A stretch of DNA of 64,000 nucleotides from Hygrocybe punicea (GCA_963556145.1 OY744473.1:248001-312000); one strand, 5' to 3'. Counted from the stretch's first letter, positions 35,087 through 46,069 are shown. Numbers and translations: made by a program. The notes: generated by a model not told the origin, from the sequence alone.

Positions 35087-35789
35087 TCTTGCTATCAACG
35101 GTCTTAGCCTCCCCCTTCACATATTCATGTATCGAGTGTTCTTTATTGTCCGAAGGTGTTTCAACACACCTGATTCTCTTCTCGACGGTTTGATGTGTTC
35201 AACACGCTTTTTATTATTATGCTACACTAATACATTCCACTGGTGATAAAAAATTGAGTTCTGAGACCAAGGCTGAATGAATGTACATTGTAATACTAGA
35301 TAATGGAATGTACACACTACCTACGACACCCATTTATGATGCTGGGCAATGTCAAAGTTCATAATACCAACTGAAATGATGCCGGTCAGAAAATGATGCT
35401 TCGGAGAGGTATACTGAGCCTGGAATGCTATGAGCACCAAGATAGTGAAGCATGGAACAGATTCTCACCAGTTTCCAATGGCTAGGATGATGCTTGCTCA
35501 TCATAGAACCGCTGCACGATGGTGTAACCTGCGAAAAAGTTGATTTATAAAAATAGCGAATTAGAGTCTGGAAAGTGGCTTACACCGAGACAATGACTGT
35601 AGAAGCCCATATTTTCAACCGCTAGTCAATAGGATGTGATTTGAGGGAGATATGGCAATTGCATTCTGCGCGAGTAAAATGAAGTGTTTTGGTCACGCCG
35701 CCAAGTCACGTGACAATAACAATAAGAAGGTCCATCTACTTAATTTCACTTATTCCGTTATTTTTATAAAATTTTAGTTTCAATAAATG

Positions 35790-37250
35790 ATTGGTACTAC
35801 TACCACTACTCGAAGGGCAACAGCAGAGAGGGGAAGCAGTATATTACAAGAACCCATGCCCACTAGTATCACTTTGCCCCCCGTAATAGCAGCCTGATAC
35901 AAAAATGATCAGTTGATGCCAGTGATTGCACAGAGAACTGGTGAATAAAAGAGCTTACGAGGATAGACATTTGCTCTGTGCCAGTGCATTTGAAGACCAC
36001 GTCGAACCATAGCACTGTTGCTGGTATGCTGGTGTAGGTGTTGGTGCCGCGCTGGTACTGACGTGGCAACTGGCACCGTTGCTTGTGCTAGTGCCGGCTG
36101 GCGCCATCGCTGTGCCATGCTGGTACCGTCAGCGTGCTGTGCTGGTGCCATCGGTGTGTCATGCCGGTACTGGCGCGGATGGGACGCACAGCCAGGAGAG
36201 TCTTGAAACACGAAGCGGTGTTGATACCGTCTGCTGCCATTTCGCCGTCGTTGAGTAATTCTTCGTCTTCCTCCTTTTCAGATTTGCGGTGGCGAGCATT
36301 CTGGTCACTATTCCACATGTCAGAAGTTGAGCTTCCAGAGTTTGGATCAAAAACATTACTTAATGGGTTTTCTCCCCCTCCCTTTTGGCTTTGGCTGCAC
36401 GTCCATCATGGCAGCATATTCTGGATCACGGGCTTTCTATAAGGGCTCATCAGTGTTAGTGCTCATCGTCCCTGTCACCATACTGGCCATGCCATTATGC
36501 TTGTCCTATTGTCGCTGTTGCAATCATCGTCGCCATGCCGGCCATCCTGGTCATTGGCCTTGCCATCCTTGTCTTCACCATCTTTGTCCTCCACCTCGTT
36601 GTCATTGCGGAGAAAAAATAAAAATAAAAGTACCAATTTCTTAAGTGCTGGGGTCACCCAGGTTGGTATCCAGTGTGCGTCAAGGGGACAGCGTACTGTC
36701 GCTTTGGTGTTGACTTTGTTCATGTTCTATGTGAAGGCACCACCTGCAGCAAAATGGGTGTCCGAAGCAATGTTTTGCTATGATCAGTCGACAAAGATAT
36801 TTTTTAAAATGCTTACCTGCCCACCAGGGCCAGAGCTCCATGAGAACGTCAACTCTACCAAGGCTCTTGGTATGGAAAGTGACTTGAAACAGGTGAGCCA
36901 CAAGCTAATGTCGGTGTCCACTCTTATATGGTGGTCCCTCGTTATTGTTGTCCTCACTGTCCTAAAAGTGCGTCAATGAGGAAGAAACTTTGGGTTGAGT
37001 TTTTACCTATGGGATGCCCTCCATTAAGCCATGCTGGTACTGGCGTAGGCACTGGTAGTGGTTTTGGCACGGGTGCGGTGTTATTGGTCAAGAGTGAACA
37101 TCGACCAAACAAAGGTAAAGTATGGACTTACTTTTTTTTCGACTTCTCAGCATGACAGTAGGGACACAGACCGGCACGGCACCAGCGCCAGCACTAGAAC
37201 CGGCACAAGTACTAACTACAACTACTAGTAGCATTATACTAGTATAAAAG
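35790..37250. mobile_element. Insertion in the right TIR, with GGCACTAGTACC-type words
   Basis: The inverted-repeat match between the two ends of the mariner-type element is broken here by about 1.46 kb. Its borders carry GGTACTACTACCACTACT on the left and TACTAGTAGCATTATACTAG on the right. Both ends hold GGCACTGGTACC/GCTGGTACTGG words (36015-36210 and 37025-37210). Several short plus-strand ORFs are open, but none is recognisable. No exact TSD could be set. Confidence 0.5.
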
Positions 37251-37359
37251 TTGAATTTTTATTCTTAGTTAAAATTAAGTTCTTTTAATTTATGGTTAAG
37301 TGTGTTTAAGTCCACTAAGTCGATTAAGTCAGATTAAGTAAACCCGTGTTTTCCTGATG

Positions 37360-38225
37360 AGTTCTGTTGTCCCTCATTAAATGTATCTAGCATATATCCA
37401 CTCGGTCCCCGGCTGGTGACTACAAACCCGGGCCGAGAACTTGGAAGGGCTGTTCGCAAAAATGCTTGACCCACTGAAGGGAATCAAGATTTGCACTTTC
37501 TACCTCAGGCCCAGTGAGAATCGGACATTTTGTCAGCGATTCTCGTAGTTTTTCATGTATTGTTTCATTTGAAATATACGTTTGGCCGGAGGGCATATGA
37601 TTGTCGTTTCAGAGTGATTCAGAACAATTGACGGTTTGATTGCTATCGATTCACATGTATTGCGATCATTCTGTGTCTATTCATATTCCTTTTGTCCCGC
37701 CCCTGCCCCTCCTCACCCTGCTTGGCTCCTTGGCCTGCCCCGCCCCTCCCGCTGCTCCCTGCCCTGCCCCTCGCACCAATTCCCCATTCCCAGGCACATG
37801 GAATATCCCTTCAGATTTGGTGCCCCCAAGGGTAAGGATGCTGTCTGCGAGGAATGGAAGAATCTAATCACTCCCAGCTCTATCATGAGCGGTCGCAGCT
37901 CACTTGGGCACTCCTCCAACCGCAACTCCTTCCCGAGTACTCCGACAACCCACCTTCTGGGGTTGTCGAATTCATTGCAACATCCCCAATGTGCGCAGTC
38001 GTACCAGCAGCCGTCGCAACAATGGTGTATCTTCCAGCACATCTGCCAACGACGCGTACAGTGTCTCCCAAATGAAGTCGATCGCAGGAGACTGGGCTGA
38101 GGATATCGCTTGTGGTGATGGGGCACGCGGCGGCGGCGATGGCTGTGGCCTAGCAGAAAATCGGACAGACAGAGGTGGTTCCAGTGTTTCCTGCGAGGAT
38201 GGGGAATTGTAATTTGGAAAGGAAG
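37360..38225. other. No clear gene; terminal-type sequence matching an inverted copy at 43035
   Basis: TCAGGCCCAGTGAGAATC (37507) and what follows to about 37550 recur in reverse orientation at 43022-43066. The neighbouring GATTCA/ATTG words and a CTGCCCC-rich tract (37690-37780) parallel the inner right end of the Tnp2 element at 22500-22800. The GC-rich sequence 37800-38220 has coding-like composition, but no family was recognised. Confidence 0.45.
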
Positions 38226-38556
38226 TAGTGTTGCCGAAGTTCAGTTCGGTCCGGTTCCGACCCTTTTTGGCGGAACCGCGAACTGAACTTCGGGTCCAGT
38301 TTGGCGCATGGCCAAACCCGGACCCAGACGGCGTCGAACCGTCTCTTCGCGTTCGGTCTGGGTTCAGACGCGGTCTGAAACCCAGACCGAGGTGGGCTCA
38401 CCCCGTCCGTTCTCCTCGCGAATGGCAGGCGCGTATCAATAGATACGGCGCTGCACTTCGCGAGGTAGATGGGTGCGGGGAAGCCCTCCGGTGTCCCCAA
38501 GGGATGTGGAGGGATGGGGGGTCTTGTCCCGTGGTCCCTGCGTGGCATTGCCGGCA

Positions 38557-38588
<32 letters not shown>

Positions 38589-39550
38589 GCCGTTGCTGCT
38601 GTTGCCGCCGTTGCTGCTGTTGCCGCCGTTGCTGCTGATACTGCTGCTGCTGTCGTTGCTGCCGTCGTTGCTGCCGTCGTTGCTGCCGCTGCCGGCGCTG
38701 CTCCTGCTGCCGTCGCCGTTGCTGCTGCCGCTGCTGCTGCTGTCGCCGTTGCTGCTGCTGCTGCTGCTGCTGTCGCCATTGCTGCTGCCGCTGCTGCTGC
38801 TGTCGCCGTTGCCGCTGCCGCTGTTGCTGCTGCTGCTGCTGCTGCTGTTGCCGCCGTTGCTGCCGTCGTTGCTGCCGCTGCCAGCGCTGCTCCTGCTGCC
38901 GTCGCCGTTGCTGCTGCCACTGCTGCCGCTGCTGTCGTGGCCGTTGCTGCTGCCGCTGCCGTTGCTGTTGCCGTTGCCACTGCTGCTGCTGCCGGCATTG
39001 CTGCTGCTGCTGCTGGCCGTCGTGGTTGTTGTTGCCGTTGTTGTTGCCGCCGCTGGTGGTGGTGGTGGTGGTGGTGTTGCAGCTGTCGCGCGTCCATTGG
39101 CATTGGGTTGGCGTTGGGTGGTCATCTCGCGGCCGTGGGTGTGGTCACACTGCGGTCGCGGTCGAGCTTCCTGTAGCAGGCAACATTAGTAAAGTTCAGG
39201 AAAGTAAAATACGTACCTGTGTTCATGAACGCGACATTGTGTCGCGTTCATTGGCCTTGCGTTGTTGCCTGTTGGTGAAGAAAGCTACCTGTAACGGTCA
39301 CATGATACCGTTTAACACGAAAAAGTAAGTAAAGGAATGCGAAAAATAAATGAAATAAATACCTTAAAAATATCCGCGTTCGCGGTTTGGACACGGTTTG
39401 GAGCCGTTCAGGAAATCCGGCAGGCCTCGAAACCCGGAACTGAACCTGCGGTCCGGTTCAGCACTTGGCTGAACTTAGACTGAACCTAGGGTTTGGTTCG
39501 GGGTTTGAACCGGGTTCGGCTAGGTTCGGAACCGAACTACGGCAACACTA
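38226..39550 (-). mobile_element. Non-autonomous TAGTGTTGCC element with CTG-repeat core (copy A)
   Basis: The ends are TAGTGTTGCCGAAGTTCAG and CCGAACTACGGCAACACTA. Both ends carry dense GGTTC/GAACC words. Inside is a 530-bp array of CTG, CCG and TTG triplets. It is the reverse-orientation relative of the complete element at 41063. No 8-bp TSD is visible, because the right end has been duplicated in tandem. Confidence 0.8.
38556..39080. repeat. Imperfect CTG/CCG trinucleotide array
   Basis: About 175 triplets, mostly CTG with interspersed CCG, TTG and CGT, including several perfect runs of six to seven CTG. All six frames are largely open as poly-Ala, poly-Ser, poly-Leu and similar, so the ORFs carry no coding evidence. 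Confidence 0.95.
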
Positions 39551-39935
39551 ATCTGCCAGTGGCAGATAATATTAGTAAAGTTAAGAAATTTTATGAGACT
39601 TACCTGTGTTCATGAATGCGACATTGTGTCACGTTCATTGGCCTTGCGTTGTTGCGGTGTTGGTGAAGAAAATGTGTAATGGTCACATGATACTGTTTAC
39701 CACGAAAAAGTAAGTAAAGAAATACGAAAAACAAATGAAATAAATACCTTAAAAATATCTGCGTTCGCGGTTTGGACGCGGTTTGGAGCCGTTCAGGAAA
39801 TCCGGCAGGCCTCGAAACCCGGAACTGAACCCGCGGTCCGGTTCAGCACTTGGCTGAACTTAGACTGAACCTAGGGTTCGGTTCGGGGTTTGAACCGGGT
39901 TCGGCTAGGTTCGGAACCGAACTATGGCAACACTA
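39183..39935. repeat. Tandem duplication of a transposon right end (two copies about 380 bp apart)
   Basis: ATTAGTAAAGTT near 39185 through GGCAACACTA at 39550 is repeated from about 39570 to 39935 with roughly ten percent divergence. The copies share TGTGTTCATGAA, GTCACATGATAC and the whole GGTTCGG-rich terminus. The element therefore has one left end and two right ends. Confidence 0.9.
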
Positions 39936-41062
39936 CCCCCCTCCCACTCGATATCCTCCCCAACAACAGCCTGAAAGAAACGACTCACTCAGCAAGGGCA
40001 CCGGATGGACACGGCCAGACGCGCACCCATGACGAGGATTTTCTGCCCCTCTGGCGAACAGCGCATGCAGGCAGATATGGCTTTGCGGTAGAGGTCTGGC
40101 TCAGGCTTGGAGCACGGGAAAGCCGTGCGCGGTGGGAGGGGCGTGCGCAGGGGCGAGTGGAGACGTCGGACGGCGACCGTTTATGAGGTGCTGTGTTGCT
40201 GGTGGTGGTGGTAGTGCTGCGGACCATGGTGCGGAAGCTGCGTGGGGGAGACGAACACGGATTGGGAGGGTGGGAGTAGGCTGTACAGGCTTTGTGATGA
40301 TTGTAATTGTCCGGTTGCAGGGCGTTGGGATGCGGCCATGTTGCCGTTGTGCGTAGCTAGGCGGACCTCCATTAGTAAAAGTAAGAAAAAAAACTCAGAG
40401 GTGGGTGCACGACCTCCCGCTACGTCTGGGACTGGCACGCGTCGCTTGTCGTTGCTGCTGGCACTGCTGTTGCTGTCATTGCCGCTGTTGCTGTCGCCAT
40501 CATTGGTCATTGCTGCTGCTGTCCAGGCTGCTGTTGCCTCGAAATCATTTGTGTGTAATCAGAAATAAGTTGGTAGTAAAAAAAAAAAACAAGGATTCAA
40601 GAAAAGACATAATGGCTTCTGTTGCCGCTTCATTCCTCACCCCTCTGCTGGTCGCCGTTGGGGTGCTGTGGCCTTTGTTTGGGGTCGGCCAGCATTGTCG
40701 TGAGCTGGTGTGGCCGTGGCTGTTGGCATCAGGCATGGTGTGGTGAGATTGGTGGTGAGATTCAACCTTGACAGTGGTCGTTAGGCAGTCTGCTGTTAAT
40801 TTCCTTTTTTGGACGGCTAGCCGCGGTTTAGCCGTTGCCACAACGGTCTGGTCCGGCTAACAACCCATATATGGGTTAGCCGTTGTTAGCCGTAGCTGAG
40901 CCGAGCCGGACCGCGCCGTGGCAACACTCCCTGGAAAGACCGGCGCTGGCTGATTTCAATCGCCACCACTCTCAGATCCGCCGCAATCCCATCCAACAAA
41001 GGATTATGCGGCTGCGTCGTAGGTACCAAGTTGCAGATTAACCGCGCAAGGTCATGTTGGTA
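39936..41062. other. GC-rich flank with another TAGTGTTGCC-type terminus; no supported gene
   Basis: A GGCTAGCC/GCCGTTGTTAGCC word array (40803-40905) ends in CCGTGGCAACACT at 40924, a right end of the same superfamily with a different word. A short CTG-rich tract lies at 40444-40540. On the minus strand, 40925-41050 reads as coding-like sequence (DLARLICNLVPTTQPHNP ... AADLRVVAIEIS) that is cut by the element at 41063. It is probably a host gene fragment that I cannot identify. Confidence 0.45.
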
Positions 41063-41596
41063 TAGTGTTGCCGTAGTTCGGTTCCGAACCTAGCCGAACC
41101 CGGTTCAAACCCCGAACCGAACCCGGGGTTCAGTCTAAGTTCAGCCAAATGCTGAACCGGACCGCGGGTTCGGTTCAGGGTTTCGAGGCTGGCCGGATTT
41201 CCTGAACGGCTCCAAACCGCGTCCAAACCGCGAACGCGGATATTTTTAAGGAATTTATTTCATTTGTTTTTCATATTTCTTTACTTACCATTTCGTGTTA
41301 AACGGTATCATGTGACCGGCCGTGACGAGGTAGCTTTCACGCGACACAGCAACATCAACGCGGATTGAACACAACACAATTTGTGTTGTGTTCCTCAAGG
41401 TAAGTTTCCTTTTTTTCTTAACTTTACTAATGTTATTTGCGACAGGAAAATCGACAACCACGGCAACGACAACCACGACGCCCAGCAGCAGCAGCAGCAA
41501 TGTCGGCAGCAGCAGCAACAGCGGCAGCAGCAACGGCAACAGCAGCAGCAGCAGGAGCGCAGCAGCAACAGCAGCAATGGCAACGGCAACGGCAAC

Positions 41597-41627
<31 letters not shown>

Positions 41628-42476
41628 ACGGCCACGACAGCAGCAGCAGCGCCGGCAGCGGCAGCAGCAGCAGCAGCAGCAGCAGGAGCGCAGGAGCAAC
41701 AGCAGCAACGGCGGCAGCAGCAACGGCGGCAACAGCAGCAGCAGCAGCAGCAGCAGCCCCGGCAGCGGCAGCAGCAGCAGCAGGAGCGCAGGAGCAACAG
41801 CAGCAACGGTGGCAGCAGCAACGGCGGCAACAGCAGCAGCAGCAGCAGCAGCAGGAGCGCAGGAGCAACAGCAGCAACGGCGGCAGCAGCAACGGCGGCA
41901 ACAGCAGCAGCAGCAGCAGCAACGGCGGCAGCAGCAGCAGCAGCAACGCTGGCAGCAGCAACACCGGCAGCAGCAGCAGCTGCTGCTGGTGCATCAAGCC
42001 CCAACCTCACCATCAGCGGCGGCAACAACAACGGCAACCACCACCACGACGGCCAGCAGCAGCAGCAGCAGCAGCAATGCCGGCAGCAGCAGCAACAGCG
42101 GCAGCGGCAACGGCAACAGCAGCAGCAGGAGCGCAGCAGCGACGGCGACGGCAGCAGCACCAGCAGCACCAGCAGTGGCAGCGGCAGCAGCAGCAGCAAC
42201 AGCACCAGACGGCTCCCCCGTAGCCCAACTTCCTCGCGAAGCGTAGCGCCGTATCAATTGATACGTGCCTGCCATTCGCGAGGAGAACGGAGCTCAGGGG
42301 TGAGCCAACCTCGGTCTGGGGTTCAGACCGCGTCTGAACCCCAGACCGAACGCGAAGAGACGGTTCAAAGCCGTTCGGGTCCAGGTTTGGCCATGCGCCA
42401 AACCGGACCCGAAGTTCAGTTCGCGGTTCCGCCAAAAAGGCTCGGAACCGGACCGAACTGAACTTCGGCAACACTA
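41063..42476 (+). mobile_element. Complete 1.4-kb TAGTGTTGCC element with CAG-repeat core and 8-bp TSD (copy B)
   Basis: The ends are TAGTGTTGCCGTAGTTCGG and GAACTTCGGCAACACTA. The flanks TGTTGGTA (41055-41062 and 42477-42484) are a perfect 8-bp TSD, which with the termini points to hAT-type transposition. About 160 bp at each end is packed with GGTTC/GAACC words. The core is a 750-bp CAG array preceded by intron-like signals: GTAAGT at 41401, a CTAAT branch-like motif near 41427 and GACAG at 41441-41445. There is no transposase. Confidence 0.9.
41455..42210. repeat. Imperfect CAG/CGG trinucleotide array
   Basis: About 250 triplets of CAG, CGG, CAA and GCA type, open in several frames as poly-Gln, poly-Ser and poly-Ala. 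Some longer blocks (GGAGCGCAGGAGCAACAGCA type) repeat at 75-110 bp spacing, so the array grew by duplication of larger units as well as by slippage. Confidence 0.95.
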
Positions 42477-42484
42477 TGTTGGTA

Positions 42485-43534
42485 TTCTGGCGTGAGTGAT
42501 TGAATCTCTGGTATGGTCCTCGACCAGACATTCAGGAATCGGATTGAGGACCCTCCTCCCTTTCATTGCATTTGGACTGCTGAGTTGTTTCCAAGAAACA
42601 AAAGTGGATATATGCACAAAATACATACCATTTGTGGTGTATGGGTTTGAACCCGATGTTCCTGGACTTGAATATATTACCAGGTGCCTCGGTAGGACAT
42701 AGAATTTGGACCAGCAAGACTTCTATGGTGTGAATGAACCAACTTAGAGGGCGCAAAGCCTCAGATACAAGTCACTGGGTGACAAAAATCCGAAGGAACT
42801 TCCAGCAAAGAACGTTATGGGGGAGAGAAATTTCACGCATAATGTTGACAAAGGGGGACATGGTGGCAGAGGAAAGAGTGAGTGAGTGAGTTCGAATTCC
42901 TTGAAGGTAGTTGATGTAGTTGACGACTTGAAGGTAGTTGACCTCAACCAATCGATCGAGTCACATGGCAATTGAACCCAAAAGAAGTTCTCTATTTCGC
43001 ACGAATTTTGACTACTTAAATATCTACAAATCTCTGACAAAATGTCCTATTCTCACTGGGCCTCAGGCTCCACGCTCCAGATCACACAGTTCAAGTTCCC
43101 TTTGAAGAGACATTCGAAGAAACACTTGGACTTGCGGCAAATAAGCACTTGACGCATGTCTACTAATGCCAGACTCGTTGTCAACTTTGAAATATTCTGA
43201 CGCCAAAGGTAATTTCGTGTTTTATACATGCTGCCATTTTCACACCGTACAGGTTTTCTCTACAACGCTCCACTGCTGGCGGGCCGCTAAGCGTTTGATT
43301 TTGCGATTGAGTACTTCGGCATTTTTGTACAATCATTAATATTATAGGTATATTACCCGACATTTGATCCAATACCTCCGCTTGAGCGAAATGTCAAAGT
43401 CTAGCTCCCCATGTATGGCAGTCAAACGAATATGGATACATACGCTACATATGAATACAAAGGTTACACGCAGTCCGTTGACATCGCCGTCACGAACACG
43501 CCATCAGGGACAAAAAAAAAAACACCACTACGGG
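42485..43534. other. Intergenic sequence, no recognised gene
   Basis: It contains a short GTAGTTGA word cluster (42900-42945) and the inverted copy (43022-43066) of the 37507 terminal-type sequence. Nothing else could be supported. Confidence 0.45.
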
Positions 43535-46069
43535 CTAAGATAACATTAGACAAGAAGTGCATACCACAAATGCGACGATCACGATGCTCGACAGACTTAT
43601 TGATAACCCTATGGCACCACTGTTGACGACATCTTTACCTCGGGTAGTGCTCCCCAAATTACCCTTGATACGACGACGACCGTTCGATGTTGCGAGCGCC
43701 GATGGATCAACGGTTGTTCCCACAGTCTCACGTGTGATGATCGTCGTAGGGAATGTCTTGGTTGCAGTGTCCTCGACTTCGGCCAAAGCGTTGTCAGTAA
43801 GGAAGACGAGTGCGAAGCCTGGAGCAGGAACTTTGATGCTGCAAATGCCATTGGGACATTTGACGGTTGTGATATCTTCCACACCCTGGAGCAAGCCGTT
43901 GGATTCGTAATACCCGCCAAAGGTCTATTACAACGCCGTCAGAAAACAAGATCAAGGACTTCCATTCGAAGCATTTACCTGTCCTGCCCAGGTGAAATTG
44001 CCCTTTTGAGACACAGACGAAGCCGATAGGTATCTGGCAAGAACAAATCAACAACTGATCTACTTAAATAAATATCCGGTTGGAACTCACTTGACTGATA
44101 CCGCGGGTGGAGTGGTCGTTGATGAATTGGAGTTCATGTGGGCGAGGGAAATATTGGCAACGTAGTCGCTGGTTCCGGATGGATCAGAAATAAAGTTGAA
44201 CAACGCCGCTTTGGTCGCGTTGCCATTTTCATATATTCCGTATGCCGGCGTGAAAACACTGCCATTGTTTGCGTTGAGATCCAGAACTTGCGACTGGTTG
44301 GATGGTCCTAGAATTTCTGCCATGACCAAGGCAGCGTAATAGGTCGGTCCAACGGTCCACTGGAGTGTCGAGCCCGGCGCTGATGGTGCGGCTAGAAAGG
44401 AAAAACATAAGAAAACATAATTCGGCATTGGTAGTCGACCTGAAACACACCCGTGAAAGCCTAACACAGTGCCTTGAGCATACAAATATCAAGACAGCAA
44501 GAGGGGGGACAACGTACATTGTAAGAAGAGTTTTGGCCGGTTATGTGAAACATCGCTCCAGAGAAGTTGCTGTATGCCATCTGTAGTCCATAATCCAGTG
44601 CCCACAGCGCAGCGCCGAAGCTATCACTCAAACCAGGGAATCCTCCGCAGGACGCGCTGTTGGTTTCCATCATCAATAGGGGCTTTCCAGCATCTTGGGC
44701 AATTTTTGCGGAATTTAGATATGGTTGGACGAGATTAATGCCGGAGGTGTGATTCAGGAAAGAGGCAAATACATCCTGGGCAGAGATGTTCTGACCCGTG
44801 CCAGTCTTTGAGAAGCAATTATTTGAGGCATAACTATATTCATGATGAGCGAAGAGCACGAGAAGGTCTTTCAAGGAAAATATGCCTACTGTTCTACCGA
44901 TAACGCCGCGAGGTTCTGTTTGTGATCGTCAATAAAACCAGTGTTCCATACTTGCTCAGGCGTCCAACCGCCGCTGACGATGTTTGGACCAACAAGGATC
45001 TTGCTTGCGCGGACGAGGGGATTATTGGTGTCCGCAATGTCCACGGTAACGTTTCCTGTCGGGGTTATCGTGGTGTTGACCATTGCAGTGACGAGACTAC
45101 CGAATTCGGTGTTGTAGTCGGCGACACTGTAAGTCTGCGTGAATGGTCAGCAATGATGATACCTGCAGGGTGCGAATACTTGAAACGCACGTAGGGACGA
45201 AGTCCTGATGTGGCATACAAATCTGGTTGCTCTCCAACTTGAAGGCCGATCAAACGGTCGCCCAGGATGGATTCGCCGTATTCGGCCATACCCAGTCGAA
45301 AATGCTCTGTATCGTTAAAAGGAATTCCTTAAATCATTCGTCCAGTAAGTCAGGAAAGCATGGATAATCTTTGTGTCAAGAACAGCGTACCGAGATACCA
45401 GCAAGCGTTGACCAAGGAGGACACGTTAGCCAACATATATAAAAGTCCTGTAGAGTACACCACAGGAGGCTGGAATATCGAATCTCGTGTTAAGCTCGTT
45501 GCGGGTGCTTGTGGCGAATTCAGGTACTCACCGGGTCGGCTACGCCATAGAGAATAGCTAGCGTTTGTGTACCGAGGTTGTCGACAAGGATGGATGAATC
45601 GACTGATTTCCCCCCAATGCGCACGTTGACACGACCTGCACGTTGCCGTATGTTGGACAGCAGATTGAGAAAGGGGACTTGTAGGACGGTGGCGTTCCTC
45701 CCAACTGGATAACAAGGATAAGTGATGAGATCTGGAAGAATACAAGGAAAGGGGAGGGTAGTCACTGAGTTGATTTGCGACGGAAAATTCGATGGAGAAA
45801 CCAAAGAAGGCGCCGCTTTGTGGGATGGACAAGGCACTATAATTTCCGTTCTGCATTTGGAGTGAAAAGCTTGTTGGGGGTGCTGGGCTGGGCACCGGCG
45901 GAGGGACGAGAACGACTGGGTTGTATGCCTGGGCACCGGAGTAGACGCCACTAGGTGTGGCAGTCTGCAGGGGAGCCTGGCCATCGACGAAGTGAACAGT
46001 GACCGAGGCGTTGACGAGTGCGATGGAGAGAACAATGAGAGAAGCAAAAATATGGAAGGAAGTGGGCAT
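43535..46069 (-). CDS. GH79 beta-glucuronidase-like glycoside hydrolase with C-terminal anchor
   Basis: Ten minus-strand exons join in frame to 669 residues: 46069-45766, 45704-45532, 45469-45391, 45327-45191, 45134-44890, 44833-44518, 44460-44451, 44391-44091, 44033-43979, 43924-43535. The product begins with a signal peptide (MPTSFHIFASLIVLSIALV). Family motifs are FLNLLSNIRQRAGRVNVRIGG, MAEYGESILGDRLIGLQV, GPNIVSGGWTPEQVW, METNSASCGG (nucleophile Glu region) and ALVMAEILGPSNQSQV. The C-terminal beta domain ends KVPAPGFALVFL, then a Ser/Thr linker and a hydrophobic tail suggesting membrane or GPI anchoring. The acid/base motif, usually VGNEPDLY, reads VGEQPDLY, so the catalytic Glu is Gln. 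Exon 7 is a 10-nt microexon needed to keep the frame. The predicted target is glucuronic acid on extracellular polysaccharide; activity is doubtful. Confidence 0.9.

Larger units (their letters stand above)
28831..37359. mobile_element. 8.5-kb Tc1/mariner-type element with long TIRs and captured cargo
   Basis: Outer ends are CATCAGGAAAACACGG (28831) and CCGTGTTTTCCTGATG (to 37359), followed inward by ACTTAAT/GATTAAGT word arrays. Further inward a 360-bp inverted repeat (28930-29295 and 35369-35730) includes TCACGTGAC and a stretch around CACCATCGTGCAGCAG. The element encloses a DD34E transposase (minus strand), a coatomer-alpha pseudogene and an intact unknown gene. The right TIR is split by another insertion at about 35790-37250. 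The only candidate duplication is the dinucleotide AG on both sides, not the TA expected for mariner, so the outer boundary needs confirmation. Stretches 29296-29574 and 35087-35368 hold no gene. Confidence 0.75.

Noticed and set aside
38436..39189. Overlapping ORFs of 229-317 codons through the CTG array
   Set aside because: They are open in several frames on both strands because the repeat lacks stop triplets; composition is pure Ala, Ser, Leu or Cys runs. This is not gene evidence.
41285..42531. Long poly-Gln/Ser/Ala ORFs up to 357 codons in the CAG array
   Set aside because: Same reason; the array sits inside a 1.4-kb non-autonomous transposon with a perfect TSD.
43535..46069. GH79 gene as a pseudogene because exons 6 and 8 appear out of phase
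   Set aside because: A 10-nt microexon restores both frame and family sequence, so the gene is treated as intact apart from the altered catalytic motif.
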